Shown piece by piece: positions 27,357 to 36,970 of a stretch of 64,000 nt of DNA. This DNA is from an uncultured Bacteroidota bacterium (lineage in GTDB: Bacteria; Bacteroidota; Bacteroidia; AKYH767-A; OLB10). The notes beneath the pieces are model-generated. The model made no database searches. It was not told where the DNA came from and worked only from the letters and a program-made list of their open reading frames with translations. Each line of letters opens with the position of its first letter. Positions within the stretch are counted from its first letter, which is position 1. The stretch covers positions 62,001 through 126,000 of the forward strand of contig CAADHD010000027.1 of assembly GCA_900696575.1 (NCBI GenBank), given 5' to 3'. The position numbers and the translations under genes were made by a program.

Positions 27357-27953
27357 ATGATGAAAAACCTTTCAACCCTTGCTGTCCTTTCATTTATTGC
27401 TTTGATGTATTCATCATGCAAAAGCGATAAGAAACATCCGGGCTATGAGTTTATGCCTGACATGTACCGTAATGCAGCGGTAAAGACTTACCGGGTAAGC
27501 GATTTTTTCAACGATAGTTTATCAGCGCTTACCCCTGTTGCCGGTACCATGCCCCGCGGAATCAATACGTATTTTCCATACCCTAACACGAATGAAGGAT
27601 ATGAAGCAGCAGGTGCTACGCTGACAAATCCTGTTGCTTTAACAGACCTAACCATTGAAGAAGGCAAAGAACTGTACACAATAAAATGCCGGCATTGTCA
27701 TGGTGAAAAAGGTGATGGCAAGGGAACCATAAAGGTAAAAGGCGATCTGTTTCCGGTTCCTTCTTATTTTGATGAAACGCGAATGGCGCTAAAAGAAGGA
27801 CACATGTTCTTCAGCATAACCTATGGCAAAAACCTGATGGGGCCTCATGCTTCATTGCTGTCTCAGGAAGAAAGGTGGAAAGTAATACACTACATACAGC
27901 ACCTTCAGAAAAATTATTTAGCTGAACAAAATAAAACAGCCGCAGGCAATTAA
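27357..27953 (+). CDS. actE: Alternative complex III subunit E, monoheme cytochrome c lipoprotein
   Basis: 198 aa from the ATG at 27357; the next codon at 27360 is also ATG and equally plausible. The lipobox is ALMYSSC, so the protein is a lipid-anchored periplasmic cytochrome. One heme site CRHCH with GEKGDGKG after it, and a distal Met candidate in GKNLMGPHASLL. It carries electrons between ActA and the oxidase. The conserved EFMPDMYRNAAVKTY stretch after the anchor is typical of ActE. Confidence 0.88.
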   Translation: MMKNLSTLAVLSFIALMYSSCKSDKKHPGYEFMPDMYRNAAVKTYRVSDFFNDSLSALTPVAGTMPRGINTYFPYPNTNEGYEAAGATLTNPVALTDLTIEEGKELYTIKCRHCHGEKGDGKGTIKVKGDLFPVPSYFDETRMALKEGHMFFSITYGKNLMGPHASLLSQEERWKVIHYIQHLQKNYLAEQNKTAAGN

Positions 27954-27966
27954 AACCGGATTTAAT

Positions 27967-29190
27967 ATGGGAGCTAATTTTAACATAACCGACAAGCGAT
28001 ACGAGTTTACTCAGAACAGCAAACTCATTTCTTATGTGATGATTGCCATCGGGATGGTTGCCATCATCACTTCTTTTGTAACGCATTCGCATCAGGCATG
28101 GAGCAACCTGCTTATCAATAATATCTTTTTCATGGTAATTGCTTTGGGCGGATTGTTTTTTCTTGCTGTTCAGTATGCTGCCGAAGTGGGGTGGTCTGTT
28201 GGTATAAGAAGAGTACCTGAAGCCATGGCAATGTACCTGCCCTGGGGGGCTGCCCTGATGACCATAATTTTAATTGGAAATTATATTGCAGGTCACAGTT
28301 CAGGTCATTATCTATATCACTGGTGGCATCATGATTTATTTAATCCTGAAAGCCCGGAATTCGATCACATTATTGCCGGCAAATCCGGATTTCTCAATAT
28401 GCCTTTCTTCATTGCAAGGGTTGCTTTTTACTTTATTGTATGGATTGGATTTGCCATGTACTTCCGCAAACTTTCAAGGCAGCAGGACAGTGCTCCTAAC
28501 GGAAGCGAGCTGCATTTGAAAATGCGCAGCGCTTCATACAAATTTCTGGTTCTCTTTGCGGTTACTTCGTCTATGATGGCATGGGATTTCATCATGTCCA
28601 TTGACACCCATTGGTACAGCACCCTGTTTGGCTGGTACACCTTCGCCAGTCTGTTTGTATCGTGTATTGCAGTTATGGCCATCATGATTGTTTCCATGAA
28701 ACGCAAAGGCCTGATGGATCATGTAAACGAGCATCATTTGCATAATGTCGGTTTATTCCTGTTTGCATTCAGTGTGTTCTGGACGTACCTATGGTTCTCT
28801 CAGTTTATGTTGATATGGTATTCCAATATTCCCGAAGAAGTGGCTTATTTTATGATAAGACAGGATCATTACCGTGCATTCTGGATAGCCACATTCTTTA
28901 TCAATTTTATTGCCCCGTTGCTGTTGCTGATGACAAGAGATGCAAAGCGTAAGCCTGTTTTATTACTTGTAATCGGAGCATTGGTTTTCGTTGGTCATTG
29001 GATGGACTTCTTCCAGATGATTACTCCCGGAGTTGTTGGCTCCGAGTGGCATTGCGGATGGATGGAAATTGGAACTGCAGTAGGGTTTCTTGGCTTATTT
29101 AGGTATGTGGCACTCAACCAGATTTCCAAAGCCGCTCTTGTTCCACGCAACGATCCATTCATGGAAGAAAGCCTTCAGCATACATTTTAA
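27967..29190 (+). CDS. actF: Alternative complex III subunit F (NrfD-like membrane protein)
   Basis: 407 aa with about ten membrane helices. It is a paralogue of ActC, with shared elements such as WSVGIRRVPEAMAMYLPWGA, AWDFIMSIDTHWYSTLFGWY and GHWMDFFQMITPG. The acidic and His residues in these stretches are the ones discussed in the literature as a possible proton path. It starts 13 nt after actE and is followed by coxB, so oxidase and complex III are co-transcribed. Confidence 0.88.
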   Translation: MGANFNITDKRYEFTQNSKLISYVMIAIGMVAIITSFVTHSHQAWSNLLINNIFFMVIALGGLFFLAVQYAAEVGWSVGIRRVPEAMAMYLPWGAALMTIILIGNYIAGHSSGHYLYHWWHHDLFNPESPEFDHIIAGKSGFLNMPFFIARVAFYFIVWIGFAMYFRKLSRQQDSAPNGSELHLKMRSASYKFLVLFAVTSSMMAWDFIMSIDTHWYSTLFGWYTFASLFVSCIAVMAIMIVSMKRKGLMDHVNEHHLHNVGLFLFAFSVFWTYLWFSQFMLIWYSNIPEEVAYFMIRQDHYRAFWIATFFINFIAPLLLLMTRDAKRKPVLLLVIGALVFVGHWMDFFQMITPGVVGSEWHCGWMEIGTAVGFLGLFRYVALNQISKAALVPRNDPFMEESLQHTF

Positions 29191-29235
29191 TTGATTTGAT
29201 CACCTTAAATTTGAAATCAAAATAAATATTACAGC

Positions 29236-30261
29236 ATGAACCTACTCATTTGGATTGCCGCTTTGCTTGGTGTTCTGGTTCTTATCCGCCTGATGAACAT
29301 AGTTCAACTGACTGCAGCACTGTCAGGCGAAAGCGAGGAAGAAGAACAAAACAGAGACAATAAAACCAATGCCATTCTGAGCATGGCCTTTATGATTATC
29401 GGGCTGGTGCTTATTGTTTACATGACTTTACGCTATAGTAAATTTATGCTACCCCGTCCGGCTACAGAGCATGGAGTAGAAACCGACAACCTTCTTTGGA
29501 TTAACTTCGGAGTAATCGGCATTGTGTTTTTTGCTACACAGATTGCCCTTTTCTGGTTTGCTTACAAATACCGCTATGATAAAAGCCGCAGAGCCTATTT
29601 CTATCCTGATAATCACAAACTCGAATTGATCTGGACGGTTGTTCCTACCATTGTTCTGGCTGCTCTTATCATTACAGGTTTGAACTCGTGGAATAAAATC
29701 ACCCAGTCAAATCACACCGATGGAATGAAAATTCAGGTGTATGGTTACCAGTTTAACTGGATTGCACGCTATGCCGGTAAAGACAACACCCTCGGAGCAA
29801 GTAATTATAAACTGATTACCGATGATAACGGATTAGGTGTTGACTACCGCGATAAGGCTTCGGCTGATGATATCATGACTGCCGGTAATGAAATGCGTTT
29901 ACCGGTGGGTATTCCCATTGACATGGAATTTAATTCACGTGATGTAATACACAGCGCCTATTTCCCTCATTTGCGTGTGCAGATGAACTGTGTGCCCGGC
30001 ATGACAACAAAATTTTATTTTAAGCCAACCATTACCACCGCTGAAATGAGAAAAATAACCGGTGATCCAAACTTTGATTATGTATTGCTATGCAATAAAA
30101 TCTGCGGAGTAGCACACTATACTATGAAAATGAAATTAGTAGTTGAAACCCCGGAAGAGTTTCAGGCATGGATTAAAACGCAGAAGCCTGTTATGGAAAC
30201 GGCTACCGGAACTGCTGCACAGGAAATCACCGGTGGGAATAAATCAGTAGCGTCACTTTAA
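29236..30261 (+). CDS. coxB: Cytochrome c oxidase subunit II
   Basis: 341 aa. It has an extra N-terminal membrane segment and acidic linker (SGESEEEEQNRDNK, about 31-44) before the two usual subunit II helices, a form frequent in Bacteroidota. The C-terminal cupredoxin domain carries CuA ligands: HSAYFPH, then CNKICGVAHYTM (two Cys, His, Met). No heme c motif is fused, so electrons must arrive from ActE or another cytochrome. It lies between actF and coxA. Confidence 0.92.
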   Translation: MNLLIWIAALLGVLVLIRLMNIVQLTAALSGESEEEEQNRDNKTNAILSMAFMIIGLVLIVYMTLRYSKFMLPRPATEHGVETDNLLWINFGVIGIVFFATQIALFWFAYKYRYDKSRRAYFYPDNHKLELIWTVVPTIVLAALIITGLNSWNKITQSNHTDGMKIQVYGYQFNWIARYAGKDNTLGASNYKLITDDNGLGVDYRDKASADDIMTAGNEMRLPVGIPIDMEFNSRDVIHSAYFPHLRVQMNCVPGMTTKFYFKPTITTAEMRKITGDPNFDYVLLCNKICGVAHYTMKMKLVVETPEEFQAWIKTQKPVMETATGTAAQEITGGNKSVASL

Positions 30262-30282
30262 TTTTAAAAAAGATAATTGACC

Positions 30283-32112
30283 ATGGAAGTCAAAACCATT
30301 CATACAGAACATGACTCGCATCATGAACATCATGGTGAGCATCACCATCATGAACATCATGAAACTTTCTGGACGAAATACGTTTTCAGCCAGGACCATA
30401 AGATGATTGCCAAGCAATTTCTGATAACTGCCATCATAATGGCTTTCGTTGCTATGGGAATGTCGTTGATATTCCGTTTACAATTGGCATGGCCCGGTCA
30501 TCCGTTTCCGTTTCTTGAAAAAATTATCGGCAACTTAGCTCCGGGCGGTGTGCTTGATTCAGGAGCTTATCTCGCTTTGGTTACCATACATGGAACTATC
30601 ATGGTTTTCTTTGTACTTACCGGTGGATTGAGCGGAACATTTTCCAACTTACTTATTCCGTTGCAGGTGGGCGCGCGCGATATGGCCTCCGGATTTCTTA
30701 ACATGCTTTCTTACTGGTTCTTCTTTGGCTCTTGCACGGTAATGACCATTTCTTTGTTTGTAGAAGGAGGGGCCGCTTCCGCAGGATGGACCATTTATCC
30801 ACCGCTTAGCGCTTTACCGCAGGCCATTCCGGGTTCAGGTTTAGGAATGACGCTGTGGTTAGTGAGCATGTCGTTGTTTATCATCTCGGCATTGCTGGGC
30901 GGAATTAACTACATCACTACGGTTATTAACCTCCGCACAAAAGGAATGAGCATGTGGCGCTTGCCGCTTACTATATGGGCGTTTTTAATTACTGCTATTC
31001 TGGGGGCACTTTCATTTCCTGTTTTGTTTGCTGCTGCCTTACTTCTCATTTTCGACCGCAGCATGGGCACAAGTTTTTATCTGTCTGATATTTTTATTGG
31101 CGGTGAAGCTTTGCACTACTCAGGCGGCAGCCCCATTTTGTATCAGCACTTGTTCTGGTTCCTTGGCCATCCTGAAGTTTATATTGTTTTACTTCCTGCG
31201 TTAGGATTAGCATCAGAAGTAATCTCTGTTAACGCACGCAAACCAATCTTCGGATATAAGGCCATGGTGGCGTCTATGCTGGTAATTGCCTTCCTGTCTT
31301 TCATTGTATGGGGTCATCACATGTTTGTAACAGGGATGAATCCGTTTCTTGGTTCTGTGTTTGTATTTACCACTTTGCTGGTGGCTATTCCTTCTGCTGT
31401 TAAGGTTTTCAATTACATTGCTACGTTATGGCGTGCTAACATTCAGTTTACGCCTCAAATGTTATTTGCCATCGGTCTGGTTTCGTTTTTTATATCCGGT
31501 GGATTAACCGGAATTATTCTGGGAGACTCCGCACTTGACATCAACATTCACGATACCTATTTCGTGGTTGCACATTTCCATATTGTAATGGGGGCATCAG
31601 CCATTTTCGGAATGTTTGCCGGAGTGTATCACTGGTTCCCGCGTATGTTCGGGAAAATGATGAATAAAAAGCTTGGCTATGCTCATTTTTGGTTAACAGT
31701 TGTGGCTGTTTACGGTGTGTTTTTTCCTATGCATTTCCTTGGCCTGGCCGGTGTGCCGCGAAGGTATTATGCCAACACTGCCTATGAACCGTTTGATCAG
31801 CTCATCAACATCAATGAACTTGTAACCATCATGGCCATGATTGGCGGTATTGCTCAGTTGATTTTCGCCTTCAACTTTTTCTACTCCATTTTTAAAGGGA
31901 AGAAAGCACCGGCTAATCCTTGGAATGCTAATACCATTGAATGGACTTCGCCTCCCGGCCCGGGAGTTCACGGAAACTGGGAAGGGCCTATTCCGACCGT
32001 TTACCGCTGGCCTTACGACTATTCAAAGCCTAATGCCAAGGAAGATTTTATTCCGCAAACTGTGCCTTATTCACAAACTCCGGAATCGAATCTGCCAAAC
32101 GAAAAAGATTAA
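30283..32112 (+). CDS. coxA: Cytochrome c oxidase subunit I (heme-copper, A-type)
   Basis: 609 aa from the ATG at 30283; the in-frame TTG at 30277 is less likely. Twelve helices. Heme a and CuB ligands: HGTIMVFFVLTGGLSG, the GHPEVY His-Tyr pair, GHHMFVTGMNP and HDTYFVVAHFHIVMG. The Tyr in HPEVY marks an A-family proton pump. The N-terminus (residues about 7-27) is unusually His-rich, with twelve histidines. No subunit III or IV gene follows; the operon ends at the terminator at 32131. Confidence 0.92.
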   Translation: MEVKTIHTEHDSHHEHHGEHHHHEHHETFWTKYVFSQDHKMIAKQFLITAIIMAFVAMGMSLIFRLQLAWPGHPFPFLEKIIGNLAPGGVLDSGAYLALVTIHGTIMVFFVLTGGLSGTFSNLLIPLQVGARDMASGFLNMLSYWFFFGSCTVMTISLFVEGGAASAGWTIYPPLSALPQAIPGSGLGMTLWLVSMSLFIISALLGGINYITTVINLRTKGMSMWRLPLTIWAFLITAILGALSFPVLFAAALLLIFDRSMGTSFYLSDIFIGGEALHYSGGSPILYQHLFWFLGHPEVYIVLLPALGLASEVISVNARKPIFGYKAMVASMLVIAFLSFIVWGHHMFVTGMNPFLGSVFVFTTLLVAIPSAVKVFNYIATLWRANIQFTPQMLFAIGLVSFFISGGLTGIILGDSALDINIHDTYFVVAHFHIVMGASAIFGMFAGVYHWFPRMFGKMMNKKLGYAHFWLTVVAVYGVFFPMHFLGLAGVPRRYYANTAYEPFDQLININELVTIMAMIGGIAQLIFAFNFFYSIFKGKKAPANPWNANTIEWTSPPGPGVHGNWEGPIPTVYRWPYDYSKPNAKEDFIPQTVPYSQTPESNLPNEKD

Positions 32113-32130
32113 AAGTTTGAGTTTTGATTT

Positions 32131-32160
32131 AAAGGCTGAACTACGGGTTCAGCCTTTTCT
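32131..32160 (+). terminator. Rho-independent terminator of the act-cox operon
   Basis: Perfect stem AAAGGCTGAAC / GTTCAGCCTTT with loop TACGG and following T residues, 18 nt after the coxA stop. It also lies just beyond the stop of the convergent leuS gene. Confidence 0.85.
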
Positions 32161-32163
32161 GTT

Positions 32164-35100
32164 TTACACCACTACATTCACAATCCGGCCCGGTACCACA
32201 ATCACTTTTTTAGGACTGCCCTGAATGTACTTTTTTATTTCCTCGGCAGAAAGCACAGCCTGTTCCACTTCTTCTTTTGTAAGTTTTAAGGACAACGGAA
32301 TTTTAAAACGTGTTTTACCATTGATGGATACCGGGTATTCATACGAATCTTCAACTAAGTATTGTTCTTCGTACTTCGGCCATCCGGCATAAGCAACACT
32401 TCCATCATGACCTAATTTGTTTTGCCACAATTCTTCGGCAAGGTGAGGTGCAAAGGGAGAGATAAGAATGCACAGCTTTTCTAGCACTTCTTTCGAGGTA
32501 CACTTTAAATCCGTGAGTTCATTCACACAAATCATAAAGGCGCTCACAGCCGTGTTGAATGAATAGTTTTCAATATCTTCTGTAATTTTTTTGATCGTCC
32601 GGTGAAGCACCTTTAAGGCTTTTGAATCGGCTTCACTTTGTGAAGACAGGTCAGGGGAGAGGTGATACAGCCTCCACATCTTTTTCAGAAAATTAAACAC
32701 TCCGGTAATGCCGTTGGTGTTCCATGGTTTATGCTGCTCCAGTGGCCCGAGAAACATTTCATACATACGCAGGCAGTCGGCTCCGTATTGTTCAATTATG
32801 CCGGGCTGACCGTTTTCAGGGTCGGTGTCAGGAGTAATTACATTGCGCTTGGATTTTGACATTTTTTCCACCTCCGGAACACTTTTGAATTCAAAATTTG
32901 CCGGCAGCAAACTTTCATCTTTCAATCTCCGGATAACAGAGCCTTGCTCATTAACCAAAATGTAAATATGATTAGCATTAGGATTATTTATATTCAATAG
33001 TTTTTCTGATTCAAAAAATCGCTTCAGGTCAAGCTTTGAATTTTCGAATAACCTTGCGTCCATATTCACCTGAATCACACTCTCCCTGTTCGAATCGTTG
33101 ATCAGTTCTTCACTAATTAGTATTATTTGCCTAAGGTTATCAAGGTCAGAGGGAACTTCCATAGAACCATATTCATGAAAGTAAATTTCTATAGGCTGAG
33201 TAAGCCTGCTGTCAATGGCATCAATGCCTGTTGTGAAATAAATTAATCTTTTGTTTGGATTCGATGCAAAATCAAATCTACTGCTGATGCTCTTTGGTAA
33301 ATAGACTTTCTCACTCACCCCCTGTATCATTCCCTGATTAATCAGCTTTTGCGCAGGCTCATCAATGGAGATATAGCCAAGGTCTTTTAAAAATTTTGTC
33401 CAAAAGCGGAAGTAAAGCAAATGACCGGTGGCATGTTCGCTGCCGCCAATGTAGAGGTCAACCTGCTGCCAGTAACCGGTGGCTGTCTTGCCGGCAAACT
33501 CTTTTTCATTTTGCGGATCCATATAACGCAGGAAGTACCACGAGCTGCCGGCCCATCCGGGCATGGTGGTGTGCTCATAATCAAACCGGTCTTTATATTT
33601 CCATTTTTCTGCTCGCGCTAATGGCGGCTCTCCGCTTTCGGTGGGTAAATACTTATCTACATCGGGAAGTACAACCGGCAAATCTTTTTCATCAACTGAT
33701 TTTGGAATTCCTTTCTCATAGTAAATGGGTATAGGTTCACCCCAGTAACGCTGCCTTCCAAAAATGGCATCGCGCAAACGGTAATTCACTTTGCCTTTGC
33801 CTAATCCGCGCTTTTCAATTTCGGCAATAATTTTTTTGATGGCTTCTGTTACTTCAAGCCCGTTAATCAACTCGGAGTGGATGCATTGGCCATTATACGT
33901 ATCAAAGCATTCTTCATTGGCAAGAGCCGGGTCGTTCGGTTGAATTACTTTTTTAATTGGTAAGTTAAAATGTTTTGCAAAAGCATAATCTCGTGTATCG
34001 TGTGCCGGTACGCCCATCACAGCGCCTGTTCCATATCCTGCTAACACATACTCGCCCACCCATACCGGAATTTTTTCATTGGTAAAAGGATGAATGGCAT
34101 ACGCTCCGGTAAACTGTCCTGTAATTTTTTTTACATCGGCCTGCCGCTCGCGCTCGCTTCGGTTTTTGGCGTAGTGAATGTATTCCTCAACCTTTGCTTT
34201 ATACTCGTCAGTAATAATCTGTAGCACTAAATCATTTTCCGGTGCCAGCGTTAAAAAAGTAACGCCATAAACCGTATCGGGCCTGGTGGTAAAAACTTCA
34301 ATAGTTAATTCTGAGTGTTCAATTTTAAATTGAATGGATGTCCCCTCACTCCTCCCGATCCAGTTCCGCTGTGCTTCCTTAATAGATTCGCTCCAGTCTA
34401 AAGTATCAAGTCCTTTCAACAACCTCTCGGCATAAGAGGTAATGCGCAGGCTCCATTGCGGCATTCGTTTGCGTTCTACCGGATGCCCTCCGCGCTCGCT
34501 CACACCATCTTTCACTTCATCGTTGGCAAGTACCGTTCCCAGAGCAGGACACCAGTTAACCCAGGCTTCGCTCAGGTATGCCAGCCGGTATTCCATCAAT
34601 ACATCCGATTGTTCTTTCTCATTCAGCTCATTCCATTTTTTCTCAAATCCATCAACCGTGAATCGTGATTCCTGATTTCTGAATCGCTCAATCAGCGTTT
34701 CAATCGGCTCTGCTTTATCCTTTTCGATATTGTACCACGAATTAAAAAGTTTCAGAAAAATCCACTGTGTCCATTTGTAATAATCCGGGTCAGAGGTTTT
34801 TACTTCACGGTCCCAGTCAAACGAAAACCCTATTTTATCAAGTTGCTCGCGGTAACGTTTTATGTTTTGCTCTGTGGTAACAGCCGGATGCTGTCCTGTC
34901 TGTATGGCGTACTGCTCAGCCGGTAACCCGAATGAATCATACCCCATAGGGTGAAGCACATTGTATCCGCAGAGGCGTTTGTACCGTGCTGCAATATCCG
35001 AAGCAATATAACCGAGCGGATGGCCTACATGCAATCCCGCCCCTGACGGATACGGAAACATATCAAGAACATAGTACTTGCCTTTAAAATTCTTTTTGCC

Positions 35101-35196
35101 GAATTCCGGATCATCCGGATTCAAAGCTTTGAAAGTTTTCTTCTTTGCCCAGTATTGCTGCCAGCGTTTCTCTATTTCTGAAAAATTGTATTCCAC
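32164..35196 (-). CDS. leuS: Leucyl-tRNA synthetase with an enlarged segment before KMSKS
   Basis: 1010 aa, longer than the common 850-950. Class Ia motifs: HVGHPLG (HIGH motif, 56-62), editing domain with the TTRPDTVYG and GYGTGAVMGVPAHD blocks (303-311, 387-400), and KMSKSKRN (778-785). Between MIQG (623-626) and KMSKS there are about 150 residues; most bacterial enzymes have a much shorter leucine-specific stretch there. No frame break is seen. It charges tRNA-Leu. It is 50 nt downstream of kbl on the same strand. Confidence 0.95.
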   Translation of the reverse strand: MEYNFSEIEKRWQQYWAKKKTFKALNPDDPEFGKKNFKGKYYVLDMFPYPSGAGLHVGHPLGYIASDIAARYKRLCGYNVLHPMGYDSFGLPAEQYAIQTGQHPAVTTEQNIKRYREQLDKIGFSFDWDREVKTSDPDYYKWTQWIFLKLFNSWYNIEKDKAEPIETLIERFRNQESRFTVDGFEKKWNELNEKEQSDVLMEYRLAYLSEAWVNWCPALGTVLANDEVKDGVSERGGHPVERKRMPQWSLRITSYAERLLKGLDTLDWSESIKEAQRNWIGRSEGTSIQFKIEHSELTIEVFTTRPDTVYGVTFLTLAPENDLVLQIITDEYKAKVEEYIHYAKNRSERERQADVKKITGQFTGAYAIHPFTNEKIPVWVGEYVLAGYGTGAVMGVPAHDTRDYAFAKHFNLPIKKVIQPNDPALANEECFDTYNGQCIHSELINGLEVTEAIKKIIAEIEKRGLGKGKVNYRLRDAIFGRQRYWGEPIPIYYEKGIPKSVDEKDLPVVLPDVDKYLPTESGEPPLARAEKWKYKDRFDYEHTTMPGWAGSSWYFLRYMDPQNEKEFAGKTATGYWQQVDLYIGGSEHATGHLLYFRFWTKFLKDLGYISIDEPAQKLINQGMIQGVSEKVYLPKSISSRFDFASNPNKRLIYFTTGIDAIDSRLTQPIEIYFHEYGSMEVPSDLDNLRQIILISEELINDSNRESVIQVNMDARLFENSKLDLKRFFESEKLLNINNPNANHIYILVNEQGSVIRRLKDESLLPANFEFKSVPEVEKMSKSKRNVITPDTDPENGQPGIIEQYGADCLRMYEMFLGPLEQHKPWNTNGITGVFNFLKKMWRLYHLSPDLSSQSEADSKALKVLHRTIKKITEDIENYSFNTAVSAFMICVNELTDLKCTSKEVLEKLCILISPFAPHLAEELWQNKLGHDGSVAYAGWPKYEEQYLVEDSYEYPVSINGKTRFKIPLSLKLTKEEVEQAVLSAEEIKKYIQGSPKKVIVVPGRIVNVVV

Positions 35197-35246
35197 GTCT
35201 TCTGAAAAATCAGAGGCGAAGATAAAGAATGGAGTCGGGCGCAGAT

Positions 35247-36434
35247 TTACTTCAGCACACTCAGCTTTTCTCCTACTTTCCTGAAAGCCTCCACCGCCCT
35301 GTCAATGTGATGATTTTCGTGAGCAGCCGAAAGCTGCACCCTGATGCGCGCATTGCCTTTGGCCACTACCGGAAAGAAAAACCCGATGACATAAATGCCT
35401 TCTTCAAGGAGCATGGCGGCAAAATCCTGCGCCAGCTTTGCTTCATAAAGCATAATCGGAACAATCGGGTGAATACCCGGCTTAATATCAAAACCTGCTT
35501 CGGTAATTTTTTTTCTGAAATAAGCCGTGTTGTCCCATAGCTTATCGCGTAAGGCAGTGGTTTCTGTCAGCATATCAAAAACGGCAATGGAAGCGCCCAC
35601 AATCGAAGGAGCCAAGGAATTACTGAAAAGATAAGGCCGCGAACGCTGCCTCAGCATCTCAATTATTTCTTTTCTCCCCGATGTAAATCCCCCCATCGCC
35701 CCGCCCAGCGCTTTGCCCAGCGTTCCGGTTATAATGTCTATTCTCCCCATTACTCCGCAATACTCATGTGTTCCCCTTCCCGTCTTACCCATGAATCCCG
35801 AAGCATGGCATTCATCAATCATGATGAGCGCACGGTAACGGTCAGCTAAGTCGCATATTTTATCCAACTGTGCAATCGTTCCATCCATGCTGAATACCCC
35901 ATCTGTCACAATAATGCGGTGGCGTTTATTCTGTGTGACCTTAAGCTTTTCCTCAAGGTCGTTCATGTCGTTGTGTTTGTAGCGGTGGCGGTCAGCCTTA
36001 CACAATCTCACCCCGTCAATTATCGAAGCATGGTTCAGTTCATCACTGATGATGGCATCCTGATCATGAAAGAGCGGTTCAAACACACCGCCATTGGCAT
36101 CAAAGGCCGCTGCATACAGAATGGTGTCTTCGGTTCCGAGAAAAGCGGAAATTTTCTGTTCAAGAGTTTTGTGAATGTCCTGTGTTCCGCAGATAAACCG
36201 AACTGATGACATGCCATAGCCATGCGAGTCAATGACTTTTTTTGCTGCTTCAATTACCCTGGGATGTGACGAAAGGCCGAGGTAATTATTAGCGCAGAAA
36301 TTCAGAACCGGTTTGCCGTTCGCTGTTATCTCAGCTCCCTGAGGTGTACTGATTACCCTCTCCTGTTTAAACAATCCGGCATTTTTTATTTCCTGAATCT
36401 CCTGTTCAAGAATTGGTTTTAATGTCTGGTACAT
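35247..36434 (-). CDS. kbl: Glycine C-acetyltransferase (2-amino-3-ketobutyrate CoA ligase)
   Basis: 395 aa, the family length. PLP-dependent alpha-oxoamine synthase: [54 protein letters not shown], and the PLP lysine in [10 protein letters not shown]. The start [20 protein letters not shown] and overall length fit Kbl better than the related KAS-type BioF. It cleaves 2-amino-3-oxobutyrate to glycine and acetyl-CoA in threonine breakdown. No threonine dehydrogenase gene is in the window. Confidence 0.9.
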   Translation of the reverse strand: MYQTLKPILEQEIQEIKNAGLFKQERVISTPQGAEITANGKPVLNFCANNYLGLSSHPRVIEAAKKVIDSHGYGMSSVRFICGTQDIHKTLEQKISAFLGTEDTILYAAAFDANGGVFEPLFHDQDAIISDELNHASIIDGVRLCKADRHRYKHNDMNDLEEKLKVTQNKRHRIIVTDGVFSMDGTIAQLDKICDLADRYRALIMIDECHASGFMGKTGRGTHEYCGVMGRIDIITGTLGKALGGAMGGFTSGRKEIIEMLRQRSRPYLFSNSLAPSIVGASIAVFDMLTETTALRDKLWDNTAYFRKKITEAGFDIKPGIHPIVPIMLYEAKLAQDFAAMLLEEGIYVIGFFFPVVAKGNARIRVQLSAAHENHHIDRAVEAFRKVGEKLSVLK

Positions 36435-36454
36435 TGTGAAATTGATTTAAAGGG

Positions 36455-36462
36455 CGAATGTA
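36455..36462 (-). promoter_or_regulatory. Putative -7 box of kbl (TACATTCG)
   Basis: On the minus strand the sequence reads TACATTCG, one base off TAnnTTTG, 20 nt upstream of the kbl ATG. No clear -33 element. Confidence 0.35.
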
Positions 36463-36589
36463 TTGATAAGCGCCTTAAGCATGTATTCCGGCAGTTTAAC
36501 CTTATAAAATGTGAACACCCGGTTGAAAAATTTTAAAGTCAAAATTTTTTTAACTGGAATACCCAAATGTATTTCTGCTTATTATTGCA

Positions 36590-36690
36590 GTAACAACAAC
36601 CTGTCTGTGGAATGACGTTCTTTTAAGGCAGGACGAAGTTACCCCAAATCAACATTTTTATCCCGGTCGTTCCACCGGCCGGGTTTTTTC
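36590..36690 (+). ncRNA. Candidate small structured RNA of unknown family
   Basis: A stretch without coding potential folds on paper into an outer helix GTAAC (36590-36594)/GTTAC (36638-36642) and an inner helix CCTGTCT (36600-36606)/AGGCAGG (36626-36632) with a 19-nt loop. It ends in a classical terminator hairpin with a T-run (36662-36689). A near-consensus -7 box TATTATTG (36580-36587) sits directly upstream. It does not show the SRP RNA, tmRNA or RNase P core sequences I know. The upstream gene kbl points away, so the terminator is not explained by any coding gene. Confidence 0.45.
36662..36689 (+). terminator. Rho-independent terminator with no upstream coding gene
   Basis: Stem CCCGGTCG (36662-36669) / CGGCCGGG (36676-36683) with one G-T pair, loop TTCCAC, then six T (36684-36689) and a further T-rich stretch. 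Orientation is plus-strand. It probably ends the small RNA. Confidence 0.75.
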
Positions 36691-36748
36691 TTTTTTACTA
36701 TCCTCCCACCATTGTTTGAGTCACCGTAAGTAATCTTTCTATCCGATG

Positions 36749-36970
36749 AACGTCACTGCAATCCGTCACAGGCGGAGAAGCAGTCGCATCAATTTCATCA
36801 CTGCACATCTCTGCGCCAGTTACTAGGTGCCTGTCATGCCGACCTGTTCCGTGTTAATCGGAAAGTATAAGGCATCTATTCAGTAATTAATAGTTTCCCT
36901 TACAACAATTCAGCCCAATACCCGTTCAGTATAATTAACAATTCCTGTTAATACTTATTATTGCCAACTG
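36749..36970 (+). repeat. Left copy of a degenerate direct repeat
   Basis: The first 47 nt (36749-36795) match 38671-38718 closely (shared core CACAGGCGGA with AGCAGT and CATCAATTT after it). Further shared blocks follow in the same order with decay and gaps: AGGCATC, TAATTAAT, CCCT, ATTCA, ACCCG and ATTATTGC. The left copy's internal inverted repeat is mutated in several places. The two copies bracket the bacteriocin-like gene pair. Confidence 0.6.
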
